The position numbers and the translations under genes were made by a program. Below are positions 10,079 through 21,454 of a stretch of DNA of 64,000 bases, piece by piece. The notes under the pieces are model-generated. The model had not been told where the DNA came from. It did not search any database and saw only the letters and a list, made by a program, of their open reading frames with translations. The DNA lies in contig BLJB01000019.1 of assembly GCA_013423325.1 (NCBI GenBank), positions 62,001 to 126,000 of the forward strand. The letters run 5' to 3'. This DNA comes from Usnea hakonensis (taxonomy: Eukaryota; Ascomycota; Lecanoromycetes; Lecanorales; Parmeliaceae). Position 1 is the stretch's first letter. Each line of letters opens with the position of its first letter.

Positions 10079-12130
10079 AGAGTGAGCTTGGATGAGAATG
10101 GTTGGCGGTGTTGGAGTTAATGCACATGGACCAGTCCTGGCAATACTGGGCGAGGGAAAGAGAAAGGAAAGGAGATTGACCGTGTATGTATCCGTAGCAC
10201 TGAATACACACCAATGCATGCAACACACAATTCTTCATACTCTAGAGAAGATACCTTCACCGTGTATTCCTCAATTTACCTAGACGAGAGCGACCAGCTA
10301 AGCGGCAATTGAAACATTATAGAAAGCTCTCCACAATGCCTCAAAAACACTTTCAGGCAGTCCAAGTCATTAAGCGTAGGAAGATCCATGCCAAAGTCCT
10401 AAAGTATTCTTCCTCAGCGACCTTCAAAGCCCACATCCATTCCGCTCCGTGACGCCCGAGCCTTCTAGCTCGTCATCGTATCAGAACTACCAAAAAAGCA
10501 TACAAGATAGTCAACCTTTCTACATCTATATTGAAACATCCCCTGGACCCAAAGCTCGAAATTTCCTCACCGTGACAACTCCCACAAACAGGACAAATGA
10601 CCACCATACCACAAGACAAACCCCCAAGTCTCAGCAACACCTTTCTTACCAGTCGAGGACAGACATGTCACAGCCTCAGCGATTGTGGACCAAACAGTGG
10701 CAGCAGGCCATAAATCGAGATGTGCGGCGACATCCCTACCCTAGAACAATGCCCCAAGCACACACCATCCGGCCATTGGGCACTCATGCTTTTCAGGTCT
10801 GGTACGAGTACAGATAGATTGACGGCCTCTCCCTGAGAAAATCTCCACATCTTCTCCCAAGAACATCCGCCAGACGCGCCAGGAGGGAGTCCTGGATCTT
10901 CCCTTGCGTCAGCCAATCTAGGACGTACGTCTTCAATTCGCTACTAACAGTCCGCCTAGAAAATGATCTTAACTCTCCTCGTGACCAAGAAATCAGTCTC
11001 TCCAGCAGGCAAAAACCCATGGCGTCATTCAACATGCATCCAACTCTCGGAATCAGGCACATGAGTGAAATACTAGAAGCCATGAGACCCTCGACAGCGG
11101 ATCTTCCTTCATCTAGTTCCCAGCGCGATCGTACCGCTCATTTACCCGCCGAACATATTTTTCATCTACAGAGACATCAACAACGGCATCACACGATTCC
11201 CATACGAGAAGAAACATCATCATTTCCAACCCAAGAAACTCGAAGCCCAAGGCGAAATCCCGATAGCAATGATATACAACAACTTGAACAGCACAACGGC
11301 AAATGCAAGCGCAAAGACGGCGACTGAGAAACAAAAAAGCCCTTTCATGCCCAAAGTCGCTTTTACAAGCAGCTTGACCGAATCGGATGCCGCATTGCCG
11401 CAGGCCCAAAAGCCACATCTTTCCAAACAAAGGAAGATAGGCTCAGGAGACACCTACTTCATATTAAATCAAGATTACTGAAATATCACACGCTGCAGGT
11501 GGGTGAGATGTATCAGAACCAATATCGACAGTCAGTCAGAAGCTTCACAAAATGAGGCCACCGGGCGTTCTTCAAGTCTCTGCAACAGCGTCCAACAAAG
11601 AAAGACAGAGTGCTCAATCAATCCACTAGGGATTAGTATGATGAGTCAAGCGCTGTCTGTCCATCGCTCGAAGAGTCCATACCGAGACCACAGCTTCAAC
11701 TCATCTCCCCATCTCCCCGAAAATGAACGAGGACGCATCCACAAACCCCTGTTCCCTTGAAAAAAAAAAAAACTTCAAAGAACGCCACACCAGCAAAGGC
11801 GAATGAGCAAAATGGCTGCACAAACTTGACGTAAGAGAAAGAAGAAGAGGGAAGAACAACAACAAGAAGAAGAACAGAAAAGCGCGCCCAACAAACAACA
11901 TCAAGAAATCACCCACCCACTCCCTCAACCAATGTTCTCTAGCAGGCACGATCAGAGCGATTATGAACCATAGAACAGTACAACCCAAACCCCCATCATT
12001 CCTCATCCCCCCCACCCTCCCCCCTCCCCCCCCCCTTCTTATATCCCCCTCTCTCTCCCCCTAACCCCAACCCCTAACCAATGAAACTACACCAAAAACG
12101 CGTCTCCATACGTAAACACTACTATTAAAG
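10079..12130. other. Gene-poor region, about 2 kb
   Basis: Plus-strand reading frames here are short, lack ATG starts or lack domain signal. The one protein-like patch is on the minus strand at 11223-11446 (listed separately). Towards 12000 the plus strand becomes C-rich and contains two CCCCTAACC motifs at about 12058-12080. Confidence 0.4.
11223..11446 (-). CDS. Possible exon of a small membrane protein
   Basis: A minus-strand stretch opens directly after a plausible acceptor (GAAGTAG) and ends at a stop near 11223. It encodes about 75 residues with a convincing transmembrane segment (FSVAVFALAFAVVLFKLLY) followed by a short tail. I could not find a matching upstream exon with an ATG, so this may be a partial gene, a remnant, or chance. 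No family recognised. Confidence 0.22.
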
Positions 12131-12360
12131 AATAGGATAGGATAGGATAGTGAAGTGAAGTAAGAAAAGGAGAGGGGAAGGAAGGAGGGAGGGGGGATAG
12201 AAGGAGAAGGAAGGGAGAGAAGGGAAGAAAGGAAGGGGGAGGGAAGGGGGGGGAGGGGAGGGGGAGGAGGGGGAGGAGGGGGAGGAGTAGGGATATAAAG
12301 GGAAGGGGGGAGGGGGAGGGAAAAGAACGGGGGATAAGAAATTCTTAACCTCTATAATCT
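12131..12360. repeat. Purine-rich low-complexity tract with (GGATA)n microsatellite
   Basis: Four copies of a GGATA-type unit at 12131-12150 lead into about 180 bp of G/A-rich sequence with many runs of three or more G. The plus strand here could form G-quadruplexes. Confidence 0.8.
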
Positions 12361-12378
12361 TACTATCATTCCCCCATC

Positions 12379-12379
<1 letters not shown>

Positions 12380-12433
<54 letters not shown>

Positions 12434-12456
12434 NNCCCCCCCCCCCCCCCCCCCCC
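12380..12456. repeat. Poly-C homopolymer containing two N bases
   Basis: About 77 positions of unbroken C except for NN at 12434-12435. This marks an unresolved assembly join or a homopolymer that could not be sequenced through; true length is unknown. Confidence 0.95.
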
Positions 12457-12778
12457 TTCCCCGCCCCCACAACCCAAAATGGAGGGAGGCGGATAGAAGG
12501 GGGAAGGGAAGGAGAGGGGGGAAGGAGGGAAGGGGGGGGAGGGATAAGAAAATCTTAACCTTTAAGACTTTAATAGTACTATTTTTATTCGTTATAGCAC
12601 CTTCCCTTCCCTCTCTATCTTATTATATTTCTATACTCTTAATTAATCCTATCTTTCTCACCCATTGCAATAGCGTTCTAATATATATATAGAAGCCACC
12701 ACCCACCCATCCCTACTATTAACCTCATATCAGATCCAATTATATCCCACCCCACTCCTAACACAATATAACACAACA

Positions 12779-13089
12779 CCAAGCAAGCACACCAAGCAAG
12801 CACACCAAGTAAATAAATAAATAAATAAATAGATCCAGTCCAGTCCAGTCCAGTCCGAGCAGGGTAGGGCAGGACAGCGCAGGGCGAAAGAAAGAGAGAT
12901 AACTCCCTCCACTCACAAGTCCGCTATCCCATCTACCACGCGGGAAAAAACCAGAAAAAAACAAAAAAAAAATGGGGAAAAACAAAAAAAAAAAAATGGA
13001 AAATGGAAAAATGGAAAAGGGAAAATGGGATTAATCAAGATAGGTGATCTATGCGCGGGTTCCTATAGACAGACAGACAGACAGACAGA
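12779..13089. repeat. Cluster of microsatellites
   Basis: Successive short tandem arrays: CAAGCACAC units (from 12779), AAAT (about 12808-12832), CCAGT (about 12835-12857), A-rich blocks with ATGG (12950-13030) and AGAC (13067-13089). No coding signal. Confidence 0.85.
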
Positions 13090-13198
13090 TGAGATGGTTA
13101 GAAACGGATTCGAGAGTATATGTATATGTATAGGCATCTTCTACCCCTCCCCTCCCTCCCCCCCTATACTCTCCACCACCCCTCCCCCTCCGCTCCCT

Positions 13199-13735
13199 CC
13201 CCCAAAAAGAAAGAGCCGTCTTCACCAGCCCACAGAACCCATTTTCAATTCTCTCACTACGTAATATAATTTCCTTTTTTTTTCCCTCTCTTCTTTGTTT
13301 TATGAGAGAGTGTGTGAACTGGGGGGGGAGAGGAAGAGTGAAGGGGGGAAGAGAGAGGGGGAGAGAGGAAAAGGCGGTTGGGGGGTGAGAGAGTGGGGGA
13401 AGGGGGGGGGGAAAGGAGAGGAGAAGAAGGAAAGAAGTAGGGGGTTTGTATCTCCCCCCATCCCTAAAAGAGCCCCCTCAACAGCCCCCAACGCCCATTT
13501 TCTATATTCTCACTACGTAATATAATTTCCTTTTTTTTTTCCCTCTCTTCTTTGATTTATGAGAAAGAGAGAGAGAGAAAGAGGGGGGGGTGAGAGAGTG
13601 GGGGGAAAGGAGAGGTGAGGAGAGGAGAGGAGGGGAAAGGTAAAAGGGGGAGAGGGAAGGGGGGAAGGAAAGGGGGATGGGATGGGATGGGTTGGAGGGG
13701 AGAAAGGGCGGGAAAGAAAGCTTGTCAGTGTCAAT
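13199..13735. repeat. Tandem duplicated low-complexity unit, about 250 bp
   Basis: The block around 13240-13320 (CTCACTACGTAATATAATTT, then T-rich, CTCTCTTCTTTG, then a GA-rich tract) recurs at about 13500-13580 in the same orientation. The preceding short C-rich segments also match. Each copy is followed by a long G/A-rich stretch, so the two copies form a degenerate direct duplication. Confidence 0.75.
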
Positions 13736-13962
13736 TCTTCGGGAATGTTAGAACGACATGGTCCTCTCGGAGACGATAATACAAGCCCTCTACGGCTGAT
13801 TTGGTACTATTCGTGTCAAGTAATATTATATACAGCCAGCGCACCTTGATCGATTCACCGCATCATTTTATTAGCCAAGGCCGCCGTGACATTAGCGTCG
13901 AGTGTAATTAAGTATCCATTCAAACATAAAGATTGTCCTGCATCCTCGCGCCCGATTCCACA

Positions 13963-15388
13963 TCACAAGCCTTTTGATTGCAAAAAGGTCTGAATCACGT
14001 CGTATGCGCCGGTGGCATTGTAGTGCAGGTTGATGCCGTGGCCTGAGTGGGGTTGGATGTATGCTGTAAAGTTACTTGATGCCACTTTGGGGAAATTCAT
14101 GGCGACTGCTGCTGGAATGGAGGGAAGAGCCGGATTGCCGGTGGCGAGACAGTTGCCCCCGCAATACGGCAAATCATTTGCTAGCATAATATCAGCATTC
14201 TTGATCATTCGAGTCTTGGGAATTTGAGGACTGACATCCAGTAATAACAAGAACTGGCCCGGCAAAAGCGTTCATCTTCGCCGCGCTAGTTAATGTCAAT
14301 AGCTCGCCGACAGTGACAGGCTGCTTTGTCTCCTCGCCCACAAGCAAGAGGCCAGGGTCGAAGAAGCCAGGTAGGAGGAAGAGATACTGGTTGGCGCCAC
14401 TGTTTGCGTTTGTCAAGTAACCGGGAGGGTAATCGAGAGACGGTGATGACGATGTGATGCCAACAAGGTAGTCTGTCAGGCTGTACATGTTGACAATTGA
14501 CTCAAAGGATGCAGAGGCAGATATGTTGAGAATTGATTCCACAGCGGAGGCAGAGGCATTTCCAAAGCGGAATGGCTGGTTGAGATATGCTTGTTCAAAA
14601 TTTCCCCCTGCTCCGAAAAAGCCGGTGAAGCTCGCATTCATTGAGAAGCCTGTCAAGACGATGCCGTCCGAGATGGTTGGATACATGTTGACAAGGGCAT
14701 ATGTTTCGGCAGAGCCGAAGGAGTGGCTGAAAGACAATTAGGATCTGCTGCTTCGAAAAGGTTGTGACGATACTCACCCGACGTGCGTGATCTTGTCAAA
14801 GGTCTGCTTGACGCCTGGGAACGTGCCCTTGCGCAGCATCATTGTTAATTCAGCCAAAGCCGCAACCTCTAGGGTTATCTGGATCTCATTCAGAGGCTCG
14901 CCGTGGGAGGAATTTCCAATGCCTAGGCGGTCGTAGGCAAGCGTGCAATAGCCGTACTTGTCGGTAGCGACATCGACGTAGCTGTAGTTGAAGTTGTTGT
15001 AGGACAGATCCCAGTAACTAGCGCATCTGTTAGCGGAAAGAGCCGCGTCAATCGGAGCCACTCACGTCTTGTCAAAGCCAATTCCGTGCGTCAGGATCTG
15101 AAGGATTGGCTTGGTCATGCTCATCTTGCTGGGCATACAAAACTCGGCGCTGATATCGTACGTGCCGGCGGTGGTAGCGTATCCTGAAAGCGCGGTCTCG
15201 GTGAAGTTTCTGCCCTGCCGGGTGTTGTTTTGGATGAACGTGGTGGCATCTAGATTAGTCTGAGGGACGGCGATATCGAAGACACCCGTACGAGCTGAGA
15301 TTGTGACTGGCACTGTCATGTTCATACATGTTTTTGCAGCTGCTGTACCAGCGAGCAGAATCACTACGAGGGCCGACTGGGCGAACAT
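13963..15388 (-). CDS. Secreted alpha/beta hydrolase (4 exons)
   Basis: Exons 15388-15066, 15026-14778, 14726-14236 and 14180-13963 give 426 aa. Introns are 39, 51 and 55 nt with clean GT...AG ends. A signal peptide is present (ALVVILLAGTAAA). The nucleophile elbow GHSFGS (residues 191-196, candidate Ser193) is formed only by joining exons 2 and 3, which supports the splicing. Candidate acid is Asp357 (TGSNDLPYCGGNC) and candidate histidine His402 (HSGHG). Many Asn-x-Ser/Thr sites fit a glycosylated extracellular enzyme. The substrate, likely an ester or amide, cannot be told. The fold assignment is secure; the annotation stops at family level. Confidence 0.88.
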
Positions 15389-17468
15389 TTTCGCTGATGT
15401 TGGAGCTTTGCGTACTACTGCGTAAGAGTACGTATGCTTTACAGCTCGATTTTGGGAAGTAACGGTTCAGGCCAGGTTGAAGGAAAGGTCGCTACTTGGA
15501 AAAGGTGGTAGATTGAGGGTGAGTTGTCAAGTGAAAAGACAAACAAAGTAGCCAAACAACAAGATTATCAACGCGCAAGAGCGTTGAGTTCAACGTCATC
15601 ATGATGATACGCATTGATGATTGATGTAGAACCGAGCACCTCAGCATCTTCCGAGTTCCGGTTGAAAAGTGTCAAAAGTCTCATCTTCATTAAATCATGT
15701 CACCCCCATGTTTAATTGACCAATGATCTTGATGGGTTGCTGCATTCAAGCTTCCCAAAAGTCATGATATGGTTCAGGCAAAGATTGTGCTGGCTTCAAA
15801 GGTTATAGTGGGCGGCAGATGTTCCGGCCGATGTTTATTCATTGGCTTGGTAAAGATTAAAGGCTAGAATTGATTGCGTAAATACTAGGATAGATTAGTT
15901 ATACTGAATCTCTCCATCTGGACAGAGTGGAAGGATGGATAGAGTATAGAGTGTAGTTTGGTGATGATTTTGGTGTGAGGTCTAGAACATTGGAAGGAGC
16001 TTGTAGTCAAACCATACCACATTCAAACCTTATCGACAAATATTTACAGGGACGTCATTTCCTTTTCTTTTTTTTGCGCCTTTGGGACAAAGTTTGGTAG
16101 GACAAGCTTTTCTTTCAGAGCGCTAGTATGACGCATGTGGTGCTAGACTCCTAGATCCCCACTCTTTAGTCTCTCCTTAGTCTCTCCTTAGTCCCTCTCT
16201 AGTTTCTCTCTTTAGATGCATCTCCTCTTTTTTGAATTTTTGGCTTTTGTTCATGCATTAGCCCCATTAGCCTCCTTTCTTGTCCCCATCATCCCATCTC
16301 CACTTTTCCAATCCGCTTCTTCCGGACAGCAACCCCTGCAATAATATTCTACCCAAGGAGCATACTCCGTAAACTAAAAGCTATATATAACGAATTGCCC
16401 CCTTGACATGCTGACTCATTCAAATCCAACCTGGAAGAACTACGAGTACATCCATCGTCAGATCTCGAAATATGCCACATGCCTTCATCGGCGCCAAAAA
16501 AAAAAAGGACCGCTGCAGAGAGAAAAAAGGGTGCGAGTGTACCAAATACATCCTCTATACTTATCATCGAACTCCGAATCTGTATAGACACCTTCGTGAA
16601 AAAGAAAAAGTGAGGCCAAAATATCTACTTCGCCACACATCTCAGACAATTCACGCGTGATCTATCGATAAATGTTGCCCAAGAAACATCAAACCGCTCC
16701 ATCTCACTGCCACTGCCCGTCTTATCCGCTCCCATTCCAAAATCCGCTGCATCGCCGAAGTAGTCCCCATAAGCACGCTATCTAACCAAACACTAAGGTA
16801 AGCCAAGGCGAGGCAAGGCAAGATCCGTCCATCATCTTGGCGCCGTCCGTCGTCCTAGGCGCGCCGGAGACTCTCGCTCTAAGAATGCAGGCAGCAAATC
16901 ACCGTCCCTGTACTTCGTAAAGAAAAAATTAGCCAGACTGCACCAACTGGATAACTAACGGTTAGTCGGTTACTAGAGTAAGTACGAATGGTCGCCACGA
17001 GCATGGCAAGTCTAGAAGCTTGCATAGAATATATGTAGTAGAGTATTCGCTTAAGTTTTCCAAAACAAAAAATGCCAGTGTACGGAGTACTCCGTAAATT
17101 CCTCCAAACACAAATTCGCTAAGCAAACTGCTACGCGCCTCCCGCAACTCTTACCTCTACACTCCATCAGAAAAGCGACAGACACTGTGAGACATAGACA
17201 GCTGCCGACCCGCTGTATACCTTGAGGGTTGAGACGTTTCCGAAAATGCCTGTAGGCCTCCTGCCACGTTGCTACCACCATGGCGGCGCGCAAGTCGCAT
17301 CTTCATCGCAGTCAAGGGGAACGAATCTTTGCGCTACCCGCCTGAGATTTTGAGTCTCTCCACCATTTCTTCTCCAAAAACACCCACGAAAAGGGAACAA
17401 CCATGCATTCACAACGTCAATCCCATCCCTCATTGAGTCGGTAGCTGCAAACGCATCCCCCACACAAA
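15389..17468. other. Gene-poor region, 2.1 kb
   Basis: No ORF with convincing coding character. It contains a small CT-rich set of TAGTCTCTC-type repeats (about 16165-16215) and short A-runs. It is long enough to hold a small or non-coding gene that I cannot detect. Confidence 0.4.
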
Positions 17469-18077
17469 ATGAAGATATCATCGCCCCGCTGCGCCTCCTC
17501 CACCCTCCTCACCTTCTCCACTCTCTACGGCCTCACCCTCGCAGCTCTTACCATCGTGCAGCCCAAACCTCCAACCGTCCCAGGACAGAACATAACATCA
17601 GGGTATGCAAAACGATCCGCTCCTCCTCCTTTTCACATTCGCTTTTCCCCCAACATCTCCATCCTCACCCCCCAATACACTAAAAAGATTAGCAGGCTAT
17701 ACGGCAACCTCCCTGACCCCTACCAAATGCGCATCCCCGGCACCAGCACGACCCTCATCCTCGGCAAATTCACGGGCCCGCTCTCCGATGCCGCCATCCT
17801 CGCCCTCCTCACAAAAGCGGAATACGAAGTGGTCAAATCCGTCGTGCAAGCGCGGGGCGACGGCCCAGTCGCACAGCCCACGTTCGAATGGCGGCACGGA
17901 CGGCTGTACGTGCGGATGCAACACCAGCTGGAGCTGTCGTGGTTGACCATGGCGGATGCGTTGTATGGGATCGTGCAGTTTGGGTACGACTATGGGTATT
18001 TGGGCTGTCAGTTTACGGTGCTTGATGATACGGCGGGGCCGGTGGCGACTGGGAGTATAGGGACGGGGTATAATTGA
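17469..18077 (+). CDS. Secreted hypothetical protein, single exon
   Basis: A 202-aa ORF with an N-terminal signal sequence (LLTFSTLYGLTLAALT) and no other membrane segment. After a short Pro/Lys-rich region comes a compact domain-like part with regular hydrophobic spacing (PYQMRIPGTSTTLILGKF, LYVRMQHQLELSWLTMADAL, YGIVQFGYDYGYLGCQFTV). There is only one Cys in the mature chain, so it is not a cysteine-knot type. Codons are strongly C-ending and coding character is good. No family recognised; probably extracellular or in the secretory pathway. An overlapping ORF at 17605-17946 in another frame is a shadow. Confidence 0.7.
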   Translation: MKISSPRCASSTLLTFSTLYGLTLAALTIVQPKPPTVPGQNITSGYAKRSAPPPFHIRFSPNISILTPQYTKKISRLYGNLPDPYQMRIPGTSTTLILGKFTGPLSDAAILALLTKAEYEVVKSVVQARGDGPVAQPTFEWRHGRLYVRMQHQLELSWLTMADALYGIVQFGYDYGYLGCQFTVLDDTAGPVATGSIGTGYN

Positions 18078-18676
18078 ATGTTTGGCGGAGGTGGGGTTGA
18101 ATGGGTGTTGTAGGCGTCAATGTTGCGTTTGCAATGAGAGTCTAGGAACTCTGACGCCGTGTGGCCAATGGGCGATGCGGGTGGTGGACGTCGTCATTGC
18201 ATTTGTGATAAGAATTATGGGACTCTGACACTGTGTAACCAATGGGTGGCAGTAAAGAAATGGCGAGCTCGGTAGAAGAGTCAAGGGGCAGGAGATGTTG
18301 GGTCGAAGACGCAGGCGTGAATGCGCCAATTGACGGGCAGGAGTGTCGAGATATGCGTTTCCGAAGTTCCTAGGCGGATGTAGAGTGAGAAATCTTGTCC
18401 CGAGGGAGAAACTGAAAGCTAGTCCTCATCACAAGTCATTGGCATTGAAGAGACACCTCACCTCCATAAACATCCTGCAACGTCCAGCCAGGTGGGACGC
18501 GAGGCAATCCCATTCCCAACGCCATTTCCCCACAATTTCATCCATCCCAAACACCATGCTACAAACCTCAAGGCTCAGGACAGCTTGCCAGGGGAATTGA
18601 GCTGGAGGAGAGGGAGGGAGGCCTCAAGAACCCTCAACAATCCACAAACCTCACCTCAATTCCCTTTCCCCCTCCA
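18078..18676. repeat. Intergenic with a degenerate direct repeat
   Basis: A segment of about 60 bp containing GACTCTGACACTGTGTAACC-like sequence occurs twice (about 18135-18180 and 18205-18255), diverged by roughly a quarter. Beyond that nothing is recognised. Confidence 0.5.
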
Positions 18677-19216
18677 TCAAACAATCTCCTTACTCGGTCT
18701 CAACCGCCACGGATCCCCCTCCCTCACCACCGCTATTCCCCCCCACTGGTGCCACCACGGATCTGCCCCCCCAACTTCGCCCGGCACCCACTCCACGGGC
18801 GCCACATACGTTCCCAAATCCACAACACTGGCGCCCCACCCGCCAATCCCATCCTCATAATATACCTCATCCTCATCACCATCCCCCTCCCAGTCCTCCT
18901 CAAGCCAGCCGGCACCCTTCTTCTTCTCCCTCTTCACCTTCATCCTGTGCTGCTGAAATAAAATATATGTATCTCTTACATAGCGCCTATCGCGCTTGTA
19001 CTCTTGTCTGGCGGATGCGCGGTGGATAGCGTTGCTGAGCTGGGGAAAGGGGAATAGGCGGTGGAAGAGGGCTGTGAGATTGTGGTGGTGGTGGGTGGAT
19101 TTGGAAGCGGGGGGCCGGGGTGTGTGGGAAGGCGATGACGGGTGGGAGGGCATTGTGCGGTGTTTTGGAGAGGTGGGGGGGCTGTGGTGTCGGTGCGAGG
19201 AGTTGCGGGTGAGCAT
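18677..19216 (-). CDS. Hypothetical protein, single exon
   Basis: A 179-aa ORF starting at an ATG. The first 45 residues are Pro/Ser/His-rich with a short His run. The middle is basic and helical (SARQEYKRDRRYVRDTY, RMKVKREKKKGAGWLEE), then very acidic (DGDEDEVYYEDG). The C-terminal part is tryptophan-rich (EWVPGEVGGADPWWHQWGG). The ordered succession of charged and aromatic blocks looks coding, but no family is recognised. The other long frames across this C-rich region look like composition artefacts. Confidence 0.5.
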   Translation of the reverse strand: MLTRNSSHRHHSPPTSPKHRTMPSHPSSPSHTPRPPASKSTHHHHNLTALFHRLFPFPQLSNAIHRASARQEYKRDRRYVRDTYILFQQHRMKVKREKKKGAGWLEEDWEGDGDEDEVYYEDGIGGWGASVVDLGTYVAPVEWVPGEVGGADPWWHQWGGIAVVREGDPWRLRPSKEIV

Positions 19217-20206
19217 TGTGGGTGGTGATTATTGTTGTTTCCCCAGTACAACAAGGAGATGGTTGAAGGGTATGGTGATGATGATGATGAATAGATCAAA
19301 GGTATAGCAATGAGGAGTGGAGAAGGGTGCTGTGGTGTGGAGGTGGGGGAGGGTGGGGGAAGGAGGGAACTGGTGGATGAAAGAGAGGTAGCAGAGCGGG
19401 GCATGATGCATAAGATGCATAAGATGTATTCTTCGGAGTCTGATTGGGATATGTCCAACGCACAACGACGTGTCGGGCTCCTGTGCGTACCGGTTCTTTC
19501 TTTCGGAGTATTTCGGGGGTCAAAGGATTTTCTTCACCTTGTTCCGTTCGGTAGGTACTAGGTGATTTTGTACATATGTTAGTTAGTATGTGGGTAGTGG
19601 GTAGTGAACAGCAGGTCGGTTCGGATTACAAAATATTCATTTCAGAAGGGAATGTCCGTGCGGGATTTTTTTTTTTTCTTCAATCGTGGATCCAACGTGG
19701 CAGAATTGATGGTGGCATCATAAAATAGTATTGTATAGGTACTTTCAAGACCTACCTAATAATAAGGTGTAAGACCGGTCCATCGGTACGGGGCTCGCGG
19801 GGGCCATGAGGGCGAGACGGGCCGTTGCTGATAGGGGGGAGCTCTATAATAATGAAATTTAGAAGCCTTTTAGAAAAGGATTCTAGTGTGGAGTGTGGCA
19901 CGGTTGAGGAGTATTCGTCTGGAGTAATGTAAGGTAATTACTCAGTGCTCTAGTGGTCAGAGTAGAATAATATATATAGCGAATAGAGTAGAGGAGGATA
20001 GGATTATTTCTATGACTATTTCATGAATATGCTGAGGTATTATTATTATCATATCATACGGAATTCTAACGCTTGGAGAATCAGCCAGAACTTCACAATA
20101 CGGGGATCCAACGACCTAGGCCGGGCGTTGATAATCCTTCCTCATCCTCTTCCATCTGCCATCTTCCATTTTCTATTTTCCATCTTTCCATCTCTCATCC
20201 TCCCCT
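19217..20206. other. Intergenic, 990 bp, A/T-rich in places
   Basis: Contains a TACCTA-type short motif (about 19737-19760) and A/T-rich runs. No coding signal. Confidence 0.4.
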
Positions 20207-20951
20207 CTACTCTAGTACCGTCAAACATCCCTCAATCTCGAGGAGAGCCAGTATCGTGTAGACGCCAACCATGACAGAAACATCCGTCAACTGATCCGAC
20301 ATGGGGTAACCGCTGCCTTTCCTCGCACCGGTCCCCTCTTTTGCCTCTTCCGCCACTTTGACGCCATTCGTGACCGCCAGCGCGATCCACGCCCCCAGAT
20401 TGGTCAACCTCCAGCCGAAACTTCTGCTTCCCAGCCCTTTGGTGTACCGTACCGCTGCCGCCGTCATGAGGGTGACGAATGTGAAGGGCAGGAGACCGAT
20501 GCCCAAGTTTGCAAGGTCCAGACGCGCGATCTCGAGGACACACATGCCGGTTTCTGCGAGTATGAAGAGGAAATAGAGTATCGTGCATGCCCGGTGGATT
20601 TTTGGAAACCGACGCGTTCGAGGTTTCACGTCCTCCTGCTCGTTCTTCTCCCGGTCATTGACCTCGACGCTTTCTCGAGCTTTGCCGAGAAAAGAGAAGT
20701 TGTCGGAACCGGTTTTTGCGAATCGGTGAGGGGCTGGGGTCGCTGATATTACTACGTGGGCAAACAGTGCTGTCAGGTACATCCAGGTGCAGAGAGGTAT
20801 GAGGATGGTATCGATGAAGCAGGATGTAAGGATGTGGCTGTATCGGTGGGAGAGGGGGCCCTGTCAAGGATTAGCGAGGCTCTCGATGATTTTGAAGATT
20901 TGAGCCTCATCGCGTACGAAGCCTTCGGGACGATTGGTACACAGGTATATC

Positions 20952-20953
<2 letters not shown>
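20207..20953 (-). CDS. Multi-pass membrane protein (2 exons)
   Basis: Exon 1 is only 36 nt (20953-20918, 12 codons) and joins exon 2 (20860-20207) across a 57-nt phase-0 intron with CTAAT branch-like and TTGACAG acceptor sequence; the product is 229 aa. About four hydrophobic helices are visible (around TILIPLCTWMYLTALFAHVV, TILYFLFILAETGMCVLEIA, LLPFTFVTLMTAAAV and the C-terminal VMVGVYTILALLEI). A charged loop rich in Lys, Arg and Glu lies between helices 1 and 2. No signal peptide and no family assignment. The start codon overlaps a (CAT)n microsatellite, so the 5' end is less certain than the body. Confidence 0.65.

Positions 20954-20983
<30 letters not shown>
20951..20983. repeat. (ATG/CAT)n microsatellite
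   Basis: About ten copies of GAT/ATG on the plus strand, directly at the predicted start codon of the membrane protein. Length variation would move or add start codons. Confidence 0.9.
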
Positions 20984-20984
<1 letters not shown>

Positions 20985-21454
20985 AATATTATTATTGGAT
21001 TAGATTATTATTATATGGTGTCTTTCTCTCTCTCTCTCTCTGGTAGATTGGAAGGTCGAGATATGCAATTTACTCGAGAGGTCGAGAGACCAGGAGGGGA
21101 TAAAAACCACTGGAGGATTTTTCCAGGGATGAACCCAAATATATGTTTGCCTCCAAGCAGGCTTAGAGATAGGGAAAAGTTGGACTGGCTTTGAACTTTT
21201 ACGCCGAGAAAAGAAAACGCCATTGTCGCTTCAATCAATAGACTGCTGCAATAGAGCTGCAGTGAGCGGGATTCTTGCATCAATTTATTACCCCAAAGAG
21301 CTGCCAAAAACTAAGCAAATGAGAATCGGGAAACGTAGATCCCGGTTTTTTTTTAATCGCGCCAGTGTCAAAGCGGATTAGGTTGTTCTTTTTTTTTTGA
21401 TTTAGCAGACCTCGGATCCGAAGAGTGGGGTCACAGCAAGGTCAAGGAAAGAGC

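Noticed and set aside
18976..19458. Pro/Ser-rich frames on the minus strand overlapping 18677-19216
   Set aside because: Composition-driven frames in a C-rich area, with no ordered blocks; the 179-aa frame explains the region better.
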